The notes: generated by a model not told the origin, from the letters alone. 64,000 bases of DNA from Tubulanus polymorphus (GCF_964204645.1 NC_134035.1:7812501-7876500), one strand, 5' to 3'. Shown: positions 35,627 to 48,803, counted from the first letter of the stretch. Made by a program: numbers and translations.

Positions 35627-36065
35627 AACAAAACGTATAAATCTAACCGTTTTGATATTACCTTCTCGATAGGATCGCCACCTCAGCGAGGCATCCACTT
35701 TTTATGTCTCTTTTAACACAGTTTCAATTGCTCAACTGATAAAACCAGGTACAATTATCCATTCGCTCCATCGAAAGATGTAGAAACAAACGCCTTTCCC
35801 TTCGCTCAAGGATCGGCGTTGAATAAGGCGGAGGAAACTATGAGAACAGCTACTTAGCAACACAATCTGTGACGTCACATTACCAGAAAACATCCAATCT
35901 TCTATCTCTAACAAAGTATCGATTTGGGAATATATCTGCGACAACAAAATTTTGACGGCTTCGTTCAACTAATGGCGAAAACGAACAAGCAAATAAACAA
36001 ACAAATAAACGGCTGTTTACGAGTGCTTTTAATTTTTGAAATAAATCGAGCAAAATTTGAAAAAA

Positions 36066-36183
36066 GTCTACAGCACCCGGTATTCCCAGGCGGTCACCCA
36101 TCCAAGTACTAACCGGGCCCGACGTTGCTTAACTTCGGTGATCGGACGAGAACCGGTGCTTTCAACGTGGTATGGCCGTAGAC
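36066..36183 (-). rRNA. 5S rRNA: 5S rRNA, copy 65
   Basis: Consensus. Class A spacer downstream; its 5' flank has the 31-bp deletion; -13 G. Confidence 0.98.
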
Positions 36184-36221
36184 AACAAAACGTATCAATC
36201 TAACCGTTTTGATATTACCTT

Positions 36222-36223
36222 CA
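36222..36223. other. Junction of 31-bp spacer deletion (2 of 5)
   Basis: Same junction to the base as at 31242. The rest of this spacer is class C, whereas the other four deletion spacers are class A or near it, so the deletion has been combined with different spacer backgrounds. Confidence 0.95.
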
Positions 36224-36591
36224 CTTTTTATGTCTCTTTTAACACAGTTTCAATTGCTCAACTGATAAAACCAGGTACAATTATCCATTCGCTCCATCGA
36301 AAGATGTAGAAACAAACGCCTTTCCCTTCGCTCAAGGATCGGCGTTGAATAAGGCGGAGGAAACTATGAGAACAGCTACTTAGCAACACAATCTGTGACG
36401 TCACATTACCAGAAAACATCCAATCTTCTATCTCTAACAAAGTATCGATTTGGGAATATATCTGCGACAACAAAATTTTGACACCTTCGTTCAACTAATG
36501 GCGTAAACAAACAAGCAAATAAACAAACAAATAAACGGCTGTTTGCGAGTGCTTTTAATTTTTGAAATAAATCGAGCAAAATTTGAAAAAA

Positions 36592-36709
36592 GTCTACAGC
36601 ACCCGGTATTCCCAGGCGGTCACCCATCCAAGTACTAACCGGGCCCGACGTTGCTTAACTTCGGTGATCGGACGAGAACCGGTGCTTTCAACGTGGTATG
36701 GCCGTAGAC
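36592..36709 (-). rRNA. 5S rRNA: 5S rRNA, copy 66
   Basis: Consensus. Deletion-form spacer (408 bp) with class C markers; -13 T. Confidence 0.98.
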
Positions 36710-37148
36710 AACAAAACGTATAAATCTAACCGTTTTGATATTACCTTCTCGATAGGATCGCCACCTCAGCGAGGCATCCACTTTTTATGTCTCTTTTAAC
36801 ACAGTTTCAATTGCTCAACTGATAAAACCAGGTACAATTATCCATTCGCTCCATCGAAAGATGTAGAAACAAACGCCTTTCCCTTCGCTCAAGGATCGGC
36901 GTTGAATAAGGCGGAGGAAACTATGAGAACGGCTACTTAGCAACACAATCTGTGACGTCACATTACCAGAAAACATCCAATCTTCTATCTCTAACAAAGT
37001 ATCGATTTGGGAATATATCTGCGACAACAAAATTTTGACGGCTTCGTTCAACTAATGGCGAAAACGAACAAGCAAATAAACAAACAAATAAACGGCTGTT
37101 TACGAGTGCTTTTAATTTTTGAAATAAATCGAGCAAAATTTGAAAAAA

Positions 37149-37266
37149 GTCTACAGCACCCGGTATTCCCAGGCGGTCACCCATCCAAGTACTAACCGGG
37201 CCCGACGTTGCTTAACTTCGGTGATCGGACGAGAACCGGTGCTTTCAACGTGGTATGGCCGTAGAC
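37149..37266 (-). rRNA. 5S rRNA: 5S rRNA, copy 67
   Basis: Consensus. Class A spacer with private AACGGCTAC; -13 G. Confidence 0.98.
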
Positions 37267-37705
37267 AACAAAACGTATCAATCTAACCGTTTTGATATTA
37301 CCTTCTCGATAGGATCGCCACCTCAGCGAGGCATCCACTTTTTATGTCTCTTTTAACACAGTTTCAATTGCTCAACTGATAAAACCAGGTACAATTATCC
37401 ATTCGCTCCATCGAAAGATGTAGAAACAAACGCCTTTCCCTTCGCTCAAGGATCGGCGTTGAATAAGGCGGAGGAAACTATGAGAACAGCTACTTAGCAA
37501 CACAATCTGTGACGTCACATTACCAGAAAACATCCAATCTTCTATCTCTAACAAAGTATCGATTTGGGAATATATCTGCGACAACAAAATTTTGACACCT
37601 TCGTTCAACTAATGGCGTAAACAAACAAGCAAATAAACAAACAAATAAACGGCTGTTTGCGAGTGCTTTTAATTTTTGAAATAAATCGAGCAAAATTTGA
37701 AAAAA

Positions 37706-37823
37706 GTCTACAGCACCCGGTATTCCCAGGCGGTCACCCATCCAAGTACTAACCGGGCCCGACGTTGCTTAACTTCGGTGATCGGACGAGAACCGGTGCT
37801 TTCAACGTGGTATGGCCGTAGAC
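37706..37823 (-). rRNA. 5S rRNA: 5S rRNA, copy 68
   Basis: Consensus. Class C spacer; -13 G. Confidence 0.98.
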
Positions 37824-38262
37824 AACAAAACGTATCAATCTAACCGTTTTGATATTACCTTCTCGATAGGATCGCCACCTCAGCGAGGCATCCACTTTTT
37901 ATGTCTCTTTTAACACAGTTTCAATTGCTCAACTGATAAAACCAGGTACAATTATCCATTCGCTCCATCGAAAGATGTAGAAACAAACGCCTTTCCCTTC
38001 GCTCAAGGATCGGCGTTGAATAAGGCGGAGGAAACTATGAGAACAGCTACTTAGCAACACAATCTGTGACGTCACATTACCAGAAAACATCCAATCTTCT
38101 ATCTCTAACAAAGTATCGATTTGGGAATATATCTGCGACAACAAAATTTTGACGGCTTCGTTCAACTAATGGCGAAAACGAACAAGCAAATAAACAAACA
38201 AATAAACGGCTGTTTACGAGTGCTTTTAATTTTTGAAATAAATCGAGCAAAATTTGAAAAAA

Positions 38263-38380
38263 GTCTACAGCACCCGGTATTCCCAGGCGGTCACCCATCC
38301 AAGTACTATCCGGGCCCGACGTTGCTTAACTTCGGTGATCGGACGAGAACCGGTGCTTTCAACGTGGTATGGCCGTAGAC
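38263..38380 (-). rRNA. 5S rRNA: 5S rRNA, copy 69 (U72A)
   Basis: U72A at 38309 affects the U72-A103 pair between helix V and loop E and the intermediate element. Class A spacer downstream; 5' flank has the 31-bp deletion; -13 G. Confidence 0.97.
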
Positions 38381-38418
38381 AACAAAACGTATCAATCTAA
38401 CCGTTTTGATATTACCTT

Positions 38419-38420
38419 CA
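38419..38420. other. Junction of 31-bp spacer deletion (3 of 5)
   Basis: Same junction. This spacer also shares GACTG (for GGCTG) and AAAACA with the one at 31242, in keeping with the 7177-bp duplication. The gene on its left has the U72A change. Confidence 0.95.
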
Positions 38421-38788
38421 CTTTTTATGTCTCTTTTAACACAGTTTCAATTGCTCAACTGATAAAACCAGGTACAATTATCCATTCGCTCCATCGAAAG
38501 ATGTAGAAACAAACGCCTTTCCCTTCGCTCAAGGATCGGCGTTGAATAAGGCGGAGGAAACTATGAGAACAGCTACTTAGCAACACAATCTGTGACGTCA
38601 CATTACCAGAAAACATCCAATCTTCTATCTCTAACAAAGTATCGATTTGGGAATATATCTGCGACAACAAAATTTTGACGGCTTCGTTCAACTAATGGCG
38701 AAAACAAACAAGCAAATAAACAAACAAATAAACGACTGTTTACGAGTGCTTTTAATTTTTGAAATAAATCGAGCAAAATTTGAAAAAA

Positions 38789-38906
38789 GTCTACAGCACC
38801 CGGTATTCCCAGGCGGTCACCCATCCAAGTACTAACCGGGCCCGACGTTGCTTAACTTCGGTGATCGGACGAGAACCGGTGCTTTCAACGTGGTATGGCC
38901 GTAGAC
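38789..38906 (-). rRNA. 5S rRNA: 5S rRNA, copy 70
   Basis: Consensus; counterpart of copy 57, with the same deletion-form spacer, AAAACA and GACTG; -13 T. Confidence 0.98.
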
Positions 38907-39345
38907 AACAAAACGTATAAATCTAACCGTTTTGATATTACCTTCTCGATAGGATCGCCACCTCAGCGAGGCATCCACTTTTTATGTCTCTTTTAACACA
39001 GTTTCAATTGCTCAACTGATAAAACCAGGTACAATTATCCATTCGCTCCATCGAAAGATGTAGAAACAAACGCCTTTCCCTTCGCTCAAGGATCGGCGTT
39101 GAATAAGGCGGAGGAAACTATGAGAACAGCTACTTAGCAACACAATCTGTGACGTCACATTACCAGAAAACATCCAATCTTCTATCTCTAACAAAGTATC
39201 GATTTGGGAATATATCTGCGACAACAAAATTTTGACGGCTTCGTTCAACTAATGGCGAAAACGAACAAGCAAATAAACAAACAAATAAACGGCTGTTTAC
39301 GAGTGCTTTTAATTTTTGAAATAAATCGAGCAAAATTTGAAAAAA

Positions 39346-39463
39346 GTCTACAGCACCCGGTATTCCCAGGCGGTCACCCATCCAAGTACTAACCGGGCCC
39401 GACGTTGCTTAACTTCGGTGATCGGACGAGAACCGGTGCTTTCAACGTGGTATGGCCGTAGAC
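39346..39463 (-). rRNA. 5S rRNA: 5S rRNA, copy 71
   Basis: Consensus. Class A spacer; -13 G. Confidence 0.98.
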
Positions 39464-39900
39464 AACAAAACGTATCAATCTAACCGTTTTGATATTACCT
39501 TCTCGATAGGATCGCCACCTCAGCGAGGCATCCACTTTTTATGTCTCTTTTAACACAGTTTCAATTGCTCAACTGATAAAACCAGGTACAATTATCCATT
39601 CGCTCCATCGAAAGATGTAGAAACAAACGCCTTTCCCTTCGCTCAAGGATCGGCGTTGAATAAGGCGGAGGAAACTATGAGAACAGCTACTTAGCAACAC
39701 AATCTGTGACGTCACATTACCAGAAAACATCCAATCTTCTATCTAACAAAGTATCGATTTGGGAATATATCTGCGAGAACAAAATTTTGACAGCTTCGTT
39801 CAACTAATGGCGAAAACAAACAAGCAAATAAACAAACAAATAAACGGCTGTTTGCGAGTGCTTTTAATTTTTGAAATAAATCGAGCAAAATTTGAAAAAA

Positions 39901-40018
39901 GTCTACAGCACCCGGTATTCCCAGGCGGTCACCCATCCAAGTACTAACCGGGCCCGACGTTGCTTAACTTCGGTGATCGGACGAGAACCGGTGCTTTCAA
40001 CGTGGTATGGCCGTAGAC
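39901..40018 (-). rRNA. 5S rRNA: 5S rRNA, copy 72
   Basis: Consensus. Class B spacer with private GCGAGAAC; -13 T. Confidence 0.98.
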
Positions 40019-40457
40019 AACAAAACGTATAAATCTAACCGTTTTGATATTACCTTCTCGATAGGATCGCCACCTCAGCGAGGCATCCACTTTTTATGTC
40101 TCTTTTAACACAGTTTCAATTGCTCAACTGATAAAACCAGGTACAATTATCCATTCGCTCCATCGAAAGATGTAGAAACAAACGCCTTTCCCTTCGCTCA
40201 AGGATCGGCGTTGAATAAGGCGGAGGAAACTATGAGAACAGCTACTTAGCAACACAATCTGTGACGTCACATTACCAGAAAACATCCAATCTTCTATCTC
40301 TAACAATGTATCGATTTGGGAATATATCTGCGACAACAAAATTTTGACGGCTTCGTTCAACTAATGGCGAAAACGAACAAGCAAATAAACAAACAAATAA
40401 ACGGCTGTTTACGAGTGCTTTTAATTTTTGAAATAAATCGAGCAAAATTTGAAAAAA

Positions 40458-40575
40458 GTCTACAGCACCCGGTATTCCCAGGCGGTCACCCATCCAAGTA
40501 CTAACCGGGCCCGACGTTGCTTAACTTCGGTGATCGGACGAGAACCGGTGCTTTCAACGTGGTATGGCCGTAGAC
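40458..40575 (-). rRNA. 5S rRNA: 5S rRNA, copy 73
   Basis: Consensus. Class A spacer with private CAATGTATC; -13 T. Confidence 0.98.
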
Positions 40576-41014
40576 AACAAAACGTATAAATCTAACCGTT
40601 TTGATATTACCTTCTCGATAGGATCGCCACCTCAGCGAGGCATCCACTTTTTATGTCTCTTTTAACACAGTTTCAATTGCTCAACTGATAAAACCAGGTA
40701 CAATTATCCATTCGCTCCATCGAAAGATGTAGAAACAAACGCCTTTCCCTTCGCTCAAGGATCGGCGTTGAATAAGGCGGAGGAAACTATGAGAACAGCT
40801 ACTTAGCAACACAATCTGTGACGTCACATTACCAGAAAACATCCAATCTTCTATCTCTAACAAAGTATCGATTTGGGAATATATCTGCGACAACAAAATT
40901 TTGACAGCTTCGTTCAACTAATGGCGTAAACAAACAAGCAAATAAACAAACAAATAAACGGCTGTTTGCGAGTGCTTTTAATTTTTGAAATAAATCGAGC
41001 AAAATTTGAAAAAA

Positions 41015-41132
41015 GTCTACAGCACCCGGTATTCCCAGGCGGTCACCCATCCAAGTACTAACCGGGCCCGACGTTGCTTAACTTCGGTGATCGGACGAGA
41101 ACCGGTGCTTTCAACGTGGTATGGCCGTAGAC
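41015..41132 (-). rRNA. 5S rRNA: 5S rRNA, copy 74
   Basis: Consensus. Mixed C/B spacer as at copy 61; -13 T. Confidence 0.98.
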
Positions 41133-41571
41133 AACAAAACGTATAAATCTAACCGTTTTGATATTACCTTCTCGATAGGATCGCCACCTCAGCGAGGCAT
41201 CCACTTTTTATGTCTCTTTTAACACAGTTTCAATTGCTCAACTGATAAAACCAGGTACAATTATCCATTCGCTCCATCGAAAGATGTAGAAACAAACGCC
41301 TTTCCCTTCGCTCAAGGATCGGCGTTGAATAAGGCGGAGGAAACTATGAGAACAGCTACTTAGCAACACAATCTGTGACGTCACATTACCAGAAAACATC
41401 CAATCTTCTATCTCTAACAAAGTATCGATTTGGGAATATATCTGCGACAACAAAATTTTGACGGCTTCGTTCAACTAATGGCGAAAACGAACAAGCAAAT
41501 AAACAAACAAATAAACGGCTGTTTACGAGTGCTTTTAATTTTTGAAATAAATCGAGCAAAATTTGAAAAAA

Positions 41572-41689
41572 GTCTACAGCACCCGGTATTCCCAGGCGGT
41601 CACCCATCCAAGTACTAACCGGGCCCGACGTTGCTTAACTTCGGTGATCGGACGAGAACCGGTGCTTTCAACGTGGTATGGCCGTAGAC
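41572..41689 (-). rRNA. 5S rRNA: 5S rRNA, copy 75
   Basis: Consensus. Class A spacer; -13 G. Confidence 0.98.
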
Positions 41690-42128
41690 AACAAAACGTA
41701 TCAATCTAACCGTTTTGATATTACCTTCTCGATAGGATCGCCACCTCAGCGAGGCATCCACTTTTTATGTCTCTTTTAACACAGTTTCAATTGCTCAACT
41801 GATAAAACGAGGTACAATTATCCATTCGCTCCATCGAAAGATGTAGAAACAAACGCCTTTCCCTTCGCTCAAGGATCGGCGTTGAATAAGGCGGAGGAAA
41901 CTATGAGAACAGCTACTTAGCAACACAATCTGTGACGTCACATTACCAGAAAACATCCAATCTTCTATCTCTAACAAAGTATCGATTTGGGAATATATCT
42001 GCGACGACAAAATTTTGACACCTTCGTTCAACTAATGGCGTAAACAAACAAGCAAATAAACAAACAAATAAACGGCTGTTTGCGAGTGCTTTTAATTTTT
42101 GAAATAAATCGAGCAAAATTTGAAAAAA

Positions 42129-42246
42129 GTCTACAGCACCCGGTATTCCCAGGCGGTCACCCATCCAAGTACTAACCGGGCCCGACGTTGCTTAACTTCG
42201 GTGATCGGACGAGAACCGGTGCTTTCAACGTGGTATGGCCGTAGAC
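42129..42246 (-). rRNA. 5S rRNA: 5S rRNA, copy 76
   Basis: Consensus. Class C spacer with AAACGAGG and GCGACGAC; the latter is shared only with copy 39's spacer; -13 G. Confidence 0.98.
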
Positions 42247-42685
42247 AACAAAACGTATCAATCTAACCGTTTTGATATTACCTTCTCGATAGGATCGCCA
42301 CCTCAGCGAGGCATCCACTTTTTATGTCTCTTTTAACACAGTTTCAATTGCTCAACTGATAAAACCAGGTACAATTATCCATTCGCTCCATCGAAAGATG
42401 TAGAAACAAACGCCTTTCCCTTCGCTCAAGGATCGGCGTTGAATAAGGCGGAGGAAACTATGAGAACAGCTACTTAGCAACACAATCTGTGACGTCACAT
42501 TACCAGAAAACATCCAATCTTCTATCTCTAACAAAGTATCGATTTGGGAATATATCTGCGACAACAAAATTTTGACAGCTTCGTTCAACTAATGGCGTAA
42601 ACAAACAAGCAAATAAACAAACAAATAAACGGCTGTTTGCGAGTGCTTTTAATTTTTGAAATAAATCGAGCAAAATTTGAAAAAA

Positions 42686-42803
42686 GTCTACAGCACCCGG
42701 TATTCCCAGGCGGTCACCCATCCAAGTACTAACCGGGCCCGACGTTGCTTAACTTCGGTGATCGGACGAGAACCGGTGCTTTCAACGTGGTATGGCCGTA
42801 GAC
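42686..42803 (-). rRNA. 5S rRNA: 5S rRNA, copy 77
   Basis: Consensus. Mixed C/B spacer as at copies 61 and 74; -13 rare C. Confidence 0.98.
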
Positions 42804-43242
42804 AACAAAACGTATGAATCTAACCGTTTTGATATTACCTTCTCGATAGGATCGCCACCTCAGCGAGGCATCCACTTTTTATGTCTCTTTTAACACAGTT
42901 TCAATTGCTCAACTGATAAAACCAGGTACAATTATCCATTCGCTCCATCGAAAGATGTAGAAACAAACGCCTTTCCCTTCGCTCAAGGATCGGCGTTGAA
43001 TAAGGCGGAGGAAACTATGAGAACAGCTACTTAGCAACACAATCTGTGACGTCACATTACCAGAAAACATCCAATCTTCTATCTCTAACAAAGTATCGAT
43101 TTGGGAATATATCTGCGACAACAAAATTTTGACGGCTTCGTTCAACTAATGGCGAAAACGAACAAGCAAATAAACAAACAAATAAACGGCTGTTTACGAG
43201 TGCTTTTAATTTTTGAAATAAATCGAGCAAAATTTGAAAAAA

Positions 43243-43360
43243 GTCTACAGCACCCGGTATTCCCAGGCGGTCACCCATCCAAGTACTAACCGGGCCCGAC
43301 GTTGCTTAACTTCGGTGATCGGACGAGAACCGGTGCTTTCAACGTGGTATGGCCGTAGAC
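43243..43360 (-). rRNA. 5S rRNA: 5S rRNA, copy 78
   Basis: Consensus. Class A spacer; -13 G. Confidence 0.98.
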
Positions 43361-43798
43361 AACAAAACGTATCAATCTAACCGTTTTGATATTACCTTCT
43401 CGATAGGATCGCCACCTCAGCGAGGCATCCACTTTTTATGTCTCTTTTAACACAGTTTCAATTGCTCAACTGATAAAACCAGGTACAATTATCCATTCGC
43501 TCCATCGAAAGATGTAGAAACAAACGCCTTTCCCTTCGCTCAAGGATCGGCGTTGAATAAGGCGGAGGAAACTATGAGAACAGCTACTTAGCAACACAAT
43601 CTGTGACGTCACATTACCAGAAAACATCCAATCTTCTATCTCTAACAAACTATCGATTTGGGAATATATCTGCGACAACAAAATTTTGACGGCTTCGTTC
43701 AACTAATGGCGAAACGAACAAGCAAATAAACAAACAAATAAACGGCTGTTTACGAGTGCTTTTAATTTTTGAAATAAATCGAGCAAAATTTGAAAAAA

Positions 43799-43916
43799 GT
43801 CTACAGCACCCGGTATTCCCAGGCGGTCACCCATCCAAGTACTAACCGGGCCCGACGTTGCTTAACTTCGGTGATCGGACGAGAACCGGTGCTTTCAACG
43901 TGGTATGGCCGTAGAC
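43799..43916 (-). rRNA. 5S rRNA: 5S rRNA, copy 79
   Basis: Consensus. 438-bp class A spacer with one A lost (GCGAAACG) and ACTATCG; -13 G. Confidence 0.98.
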
Positions 43917-44353
43917 AACAAAACGTATCAATCTAACCGTTTTGATATTACCTTCTCGATAGGATCGCCACCTCAGCGAGGCATCCACTTTTTATGTCTC
44001 TTTTAACACAGTTTCAATTGCTCAACTGATAAAACCAGGTACAATTATCCATTCGCTCCATCGAAAGATGTAGAAACAAACGCCTTTCCCTTCGCTCAAG
44101 GATCGGCGTTGAATAAGGCGGAGGAAACTATGAGAACAGCTACTTAGCAACACAATCTGTGACGTCACATTACCAGAAAACATCCAATCTTCTATCTAAC
44201 AAAGTATCGATTTGGGAATATATCTGCGACAACAAAATTTTGACAGCTTCGTTCAACTAATGGCGAAAACGAACAAGCAAATAAACAAACAAATAAACGG
44301 CTGTTTGCGAGTGCTTTTAATTTTTGAAATAAATCGAGCAAAATTTGAAAAAA

Positions 44354-44471
44354 GTCTACAGCACCCGGTATTCCCAGGCGGTCACCCATCCAAGTACTAA
44401 CCGGGCCCGACGTTGCTTAACTTCGGTGATCGGACGAGAACCGGTGCTTTCAACGTGGTATGGCCGTAGAC
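44354..44471 (-). rRNA. 5S rRNA: 5S rRNA, copy 80
   Basis: Consensus. Mixed spacer: class B but with AAAACG; -13 T. Confidence 0.98.
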
Positions 44472-44909
44472 AACAAAACGTATAAATCTAACCGTTTTGA
44501 TATTACCTTCTCGATAGGATCGCCACCTCAGCGAGGCATCCACTTTTTATGTCTCTTTTAACACAGTTTCAATTGCTCAACTGATAAAACCAGGTACAAT
44601 TATCCATTCGCTCCATCGAAAGATGTAGAAACAAACGCCTTTCCCTTCGCTCAAGGATCGGCGTTGAATAAGGCGGAGGAAACTATGAGAACAGCTACTT
44701 AGCAACACAATCTGTGACGTCACATTACCAGAAAACATCCAATCTTCTATCTCTAACAAACTATCGATTTGGGAATATATCTGCGACAACAAAATTTTGA
44801 CGGCTTCGTTCAACTAATGGCGAAACGAACAAGCAAATAAACAAACAAATAAACGGCTGTTTACGAGTGCTTTTAATTTTTGAAATAAATCGAGCAAAAT
44901 TTGAAAAAA

Positions 44910-45027
44910 GTCTACAGCACCCGGTATTCCCAGGCGGTCACCCATCCAAGTACTAACCGGGCCCGACGTTGCTTAACTTCGGTGATCGGACGAGAACCGG
45001 TGCTTTCAACGTGGTATGGCCGTAGAC
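44910..45027 (-). rRNA. 5S rRNA: 5S rRNA, copy 81
   Basis: Consensus. 438-bp spacer with the same A loss and ACTATCG as at copy 79; -13 G. Confidence 0.98.
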
Positions 45028-45466
45028 AACAAAACGTATCAATCTAACCGTTTTGATATTACCTTCTCGATAGGATCGCCACCTCAGCGAGGCATCCACT
45101 TTTTATGTCTCTTTTAACACAGTTTCAATTGCTCAACTGATAAAACCAGGTACAATTATCCATTCGCTCCATCGAAAGATGTAGAAACAAACGCCTTTCC
45201 CTTCGCTCAAGGATCGGCGTTGAATAAGGCGGAGGAAACTATGAGAACAGCTACTTAGCAACACAATCTGTGACGTCACATTACCAGAAAACATCCAATC
45301 TTCTATCTCTAACAAAGTATCGATTTGGGAATATATCTGCGACAACAAAATTTTGACGGCTTCGTTCAACTAATGGCGAAAACGAACAAGCAAATAAACA
45401 AACAAATAAACGGCTGTTTACGAGTGCTTTTAATTTTTGAAATAAATCGAGCAAAATTTGAAAAAA

Positions 45467-45584
45467 GTCTACAGCACCCGGTATTCCCAGGCGGTCACCC
45501 ATCCAAGTACTAACCGGGCCCGACGTTGCTTAACTTCGGTGATCGGACGAGAACCGGTGCTTTCAACGTGGTATGGCCGTAGAC
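45467..45584 (-). rRNA. 5S rRNA: 5S rRNA, copy 82
   Basis: Consensus. Class A spacer; -13 G. Confidence 0.98.
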
Positions 45585-46021
45585 AACAAAACGTATCAAT
45601 CTAACCGTTTTGATATTACCTTCTCGATAGGATCGCCACCTCAGCGAGGCATCCACTTTTTATGTCTCTTTTAACACAGTTTCAATTGCTCAACTGATAA
45701 AACCAGGTACAATTATCCATTCGCTCCATCGAAAGATGTAGAAACAAACGCCTTTCCCTTCGCTCAAGGATCGGCGTTGAATAAGGCGGAGGAAACTATG
45801 AGAACAGCTACTTAGCAACACAATCTGTGACGTCACATTACCAGAAAACATCCAATCTTCTATCTAACAAAGTATCGATTTGGGAATATATCTGCGACAA
45901 CAAAATTTTGACAGCTTCGTTCAACTAATGGCGAAAACAAACAAGCAAATAAACAAACAAATAAACGGCTGTTTGCGAGTGCTTTTAATTTTTGAAATAA
46001 ATCGAGCAAAATTTGAAAAAA

Positions 46022-46139
46022 GTCTACAGCACCCGGTATTCCCAGGCGGTCACCCATCCAAGTACTAACCGGGCCCGACGTTGCTTAACTTCGGTGATCG
46101 GACGAGAACCGGTGCTTTCAACGTGGTATGGCCGTAGAC
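46022..46139 (-). rRNA. 5S rRNA: 5S rRNA, copy 83
   Basis: Consensus. Class B spacer; -13 G. Confidence 0.98.
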
Positions 46140-46578
46140 AACAAAACGTATCAATCTAACCGTTTTGATATTACCTTCTCGATAGGATCGCCACCTCAGC
46201 GAGGCATCCACTTTTTATGTCTCTTTTAACACAGTTTCAATTGCTCAACTGATAAAACCAGGTACAATTATCCATTCGCTCCATCGAAAGATGTAGAAAC
46301 AAACGCCTTTCCCTTCGCTCAAGGATCGGCGTTGAATAAGGCGGAGGAAACTATGAGAACAGCTACTTAGCAACACAATCTGTGACGTCACATTACCAGA
46401 AAACATCCAATCTTCTATCTCTAACAAAGTATCGATTTGGGAATATGTCTGCGACAACAAAATTTTGACGGCTTCGTTCAACTAATGGCGAAAACGAACA
46501 AGCAAATAAACAAACAAATAAACGGCTGTTTACGAGTGCTTTTAATTTTTGAAATAAATCGAGCAAAATTTGAAAAAA

Positions 46579-46696
46579 GTCTACAGCACCCGGTATTCCC
46601 AGGCGGTCACCCATCCAAGTACTAACCGGGCCCGACGTTGCTTAACTTCGGTGATCGGACGAGAACCGGTGCTTTCAACGTGGTATGGCCGTAGAC
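46579..46696 (-). rRNA. 5S rRNA: 5S rRNA, copy 84
   Basis: Consensus. Class A spacer with ATATGTCTG; -13 G. Confidence 0.98.
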
Positions 46697-47134
46697 AACA
46701 AAACGTATCAATCTAACCGTTTTGATATTACCTTCTCGATAGGATCGCCACCTCAGCGAGGCATCCACTTTTTATGTCTCTTTTAACACAGTTTCAATTG
46801 CTCAACTGATAAAACCAGGTACAATTATCCATTCGCTCCATCGAAAGATGTAGAAACAAACGCCTTTCCCTTCGCTCAAGGATCGGCGTTGAATAAGGCG
46901 GAGGAAACTATGAGAACAGCTACTTAGCAACACAATCTGTGACGTCACATTACCAGAAAACATCCAATCTTCTATCTCTAACAAACTATCGATTTGGGAA
47001 TATATCTGCGACAACAAAATTTTGACGGCTTCGTTCAACTAATGGCGAAACGAACAAGCAAATAAACAAACAAATAAACGGCTGTTTACGAGTGCTTTTA
47101 ATTTTTGAAATAAATCGAGCAAAATTTGAAAAAA

Positions 47135-47252
47135 GTCTACAGCACCCGGTATTCCCAGGCGGTCACCCATCCAAGTACTAACCGGGCCCGACGTTGCTTA
47201 ACTTCGGTGATCGGACGAGAACCGGTGCTTTCAACGTGGTATGGCCGTAGAC
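47135..47252 (-). rRNA. 5S rRNA: 5S rRNA, copy 85
   Basis: Consensus; counterpart of copy 81 with the same 438-bp spacer; -13 G. Confidence 0.98.
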
Positions 47253-47691
47253 AACAAAACGTATCAATCTAACCGTTTTGATATTACCTTCTCGATAGGA
47301 TCGCCACCTCAGCGAGGCATCCACTTTTTATGTCTCTTTTAACACAGTTTCAATTGCTCAACTGATAAAACCAGGTACAATTATCCATTCGCTCCATCGA
47401 AAGATGTAGAAACAAACGCCTTTCCCTTCGCTCAAGGATCGGCGTTGAATAAGGCGGAGGAAACTATGAGAACAGCTACTTAGCAACACAATCTGTGACG
47501 TCACATTACCAGAAAACATCCAATCTTCTATCTCTAACAAAGTATCGATTTGGGAATATATCTGCGACAACAAAATTTTGACGGCTTCGTTCAACTAATG
47601 GCGAAAACGAACAAGCAAATAAACAAACAAATAAACGGCTGTTTACGAGTGCTTTTAATTTTTGAAATAAATCGAGCAAAATTTGAAAAAA

Positions 47692-47809
47692 GTCTACAGC
47701 ACCCGGTATTCCCAGGCGGTCACCCATCCAAGTACTAACCGGGCCCGACGTTGCTTAACTTCGGTGATCGGACGAGAACCGGTGCTTTCAACGTGGTATG
47801 GCCGTAGAC
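47692..47809 (-). rRNA. 5S rRNA: 5S rRNA, copy 86
   Basis: Consensus. Class A spacer; -13 G. Confidence 0.98.
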
Positions 47810-48246
47810 AACAAAACGTATCAATCTAACCGTTTTGATATTACCTTCTCGATAGGATCGCCACCTCAGCGAGGCATCCACTTTTTATGTCTCTTTTAAC
47901 ACAGTTTCAATTGCTCAACTGATAAAACCAGGTACAATTATCCATTCGCTCCATCGAAAGATGTAGAAACAAACGCCTTTCCCTTCGCTCAAGGATCGGC
48001 GTTGAATAAGGCGGAGGAAACTATGAGAACAGCTACTTAGCAACACAATCTGTGACGTCACATTACCAGAAAACATCCAATCTTCTATCTAACAAAGTAT
48101 CGATTTGGGAATATATCTGCGACAACAAAATTTTGACAGCTTCGTTCAACTAATGGCGAAAACAAACAAGCAAATAAACAAACAAATAAACGGCTGTTTG
48201 CGAGTGCTTTTAATTTTTGAAATAAATCGAGCAAAATTTGAAAAAA

Positions 48247-48364
48247 GTCTACAGCACCCGGTATTCCCAGGCGGTCACCCATCCAAGTACTAACCGGGCC
48301 CGACGTTGCTTAACTTCGGTGATCGGACGAGAACCGGTGCTTTCAACGTGGTATGGCCGTAGAC
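48247..48364 (-). rRNA. 5S rRNA: 5S rRNA, copy 87
   Basis: Consensus. Class B spacer; -13 G. Confidence 0.98.
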
Positions 48365-48803
48365 AACAAAACGTATCAATCTAACCGTTTTGATATTACC
48401 TTCTCGATAGGATCGCCACCTCAGCGAGGCATCCACTTTTTATGTCTCTTTTAACACAGTTTCAATTGCTCAACTGATAAAACCAGGTACAATTATCCAT
48501 TCGCTCCATCGAAAGATGTAGAAACAAACGCCTTTCCCTTCGCTCAAGGATCGGCGTTGAATAAGGCGGAGGAAACTATGAGAACAGCTACTTAGCAACA
48601 CAATCTGTGACGTCACATTACCAGAAAACATCCAATCTTCTATCTCTAACAAAGTATCGATTTGGGAATATGTCTGCGACAACAAAATTTTGACGGCTTC
48701 GTTCAACTAATGGCGAAAACGAACAAGCAAATAAACAAACAAATAAACGGCTGTTTACGAGTGCTTTTAATTTTTGAAATAAATCGAGCAAAATTTGAAA
48801 AAA

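Larger units (their letters stand above)
31204..42246. repeat. 7-unit segment duplicated at a 13-unit offset (7177 bp)
   Basis: 31204-35069 and 38381-42246 correspond. Both begin with the deletion spacer carrying GACTG, followed by the same class order (A, B, A, mixed, A, C) and the same -13 bases except at the last gene. Confidence 0.85.
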
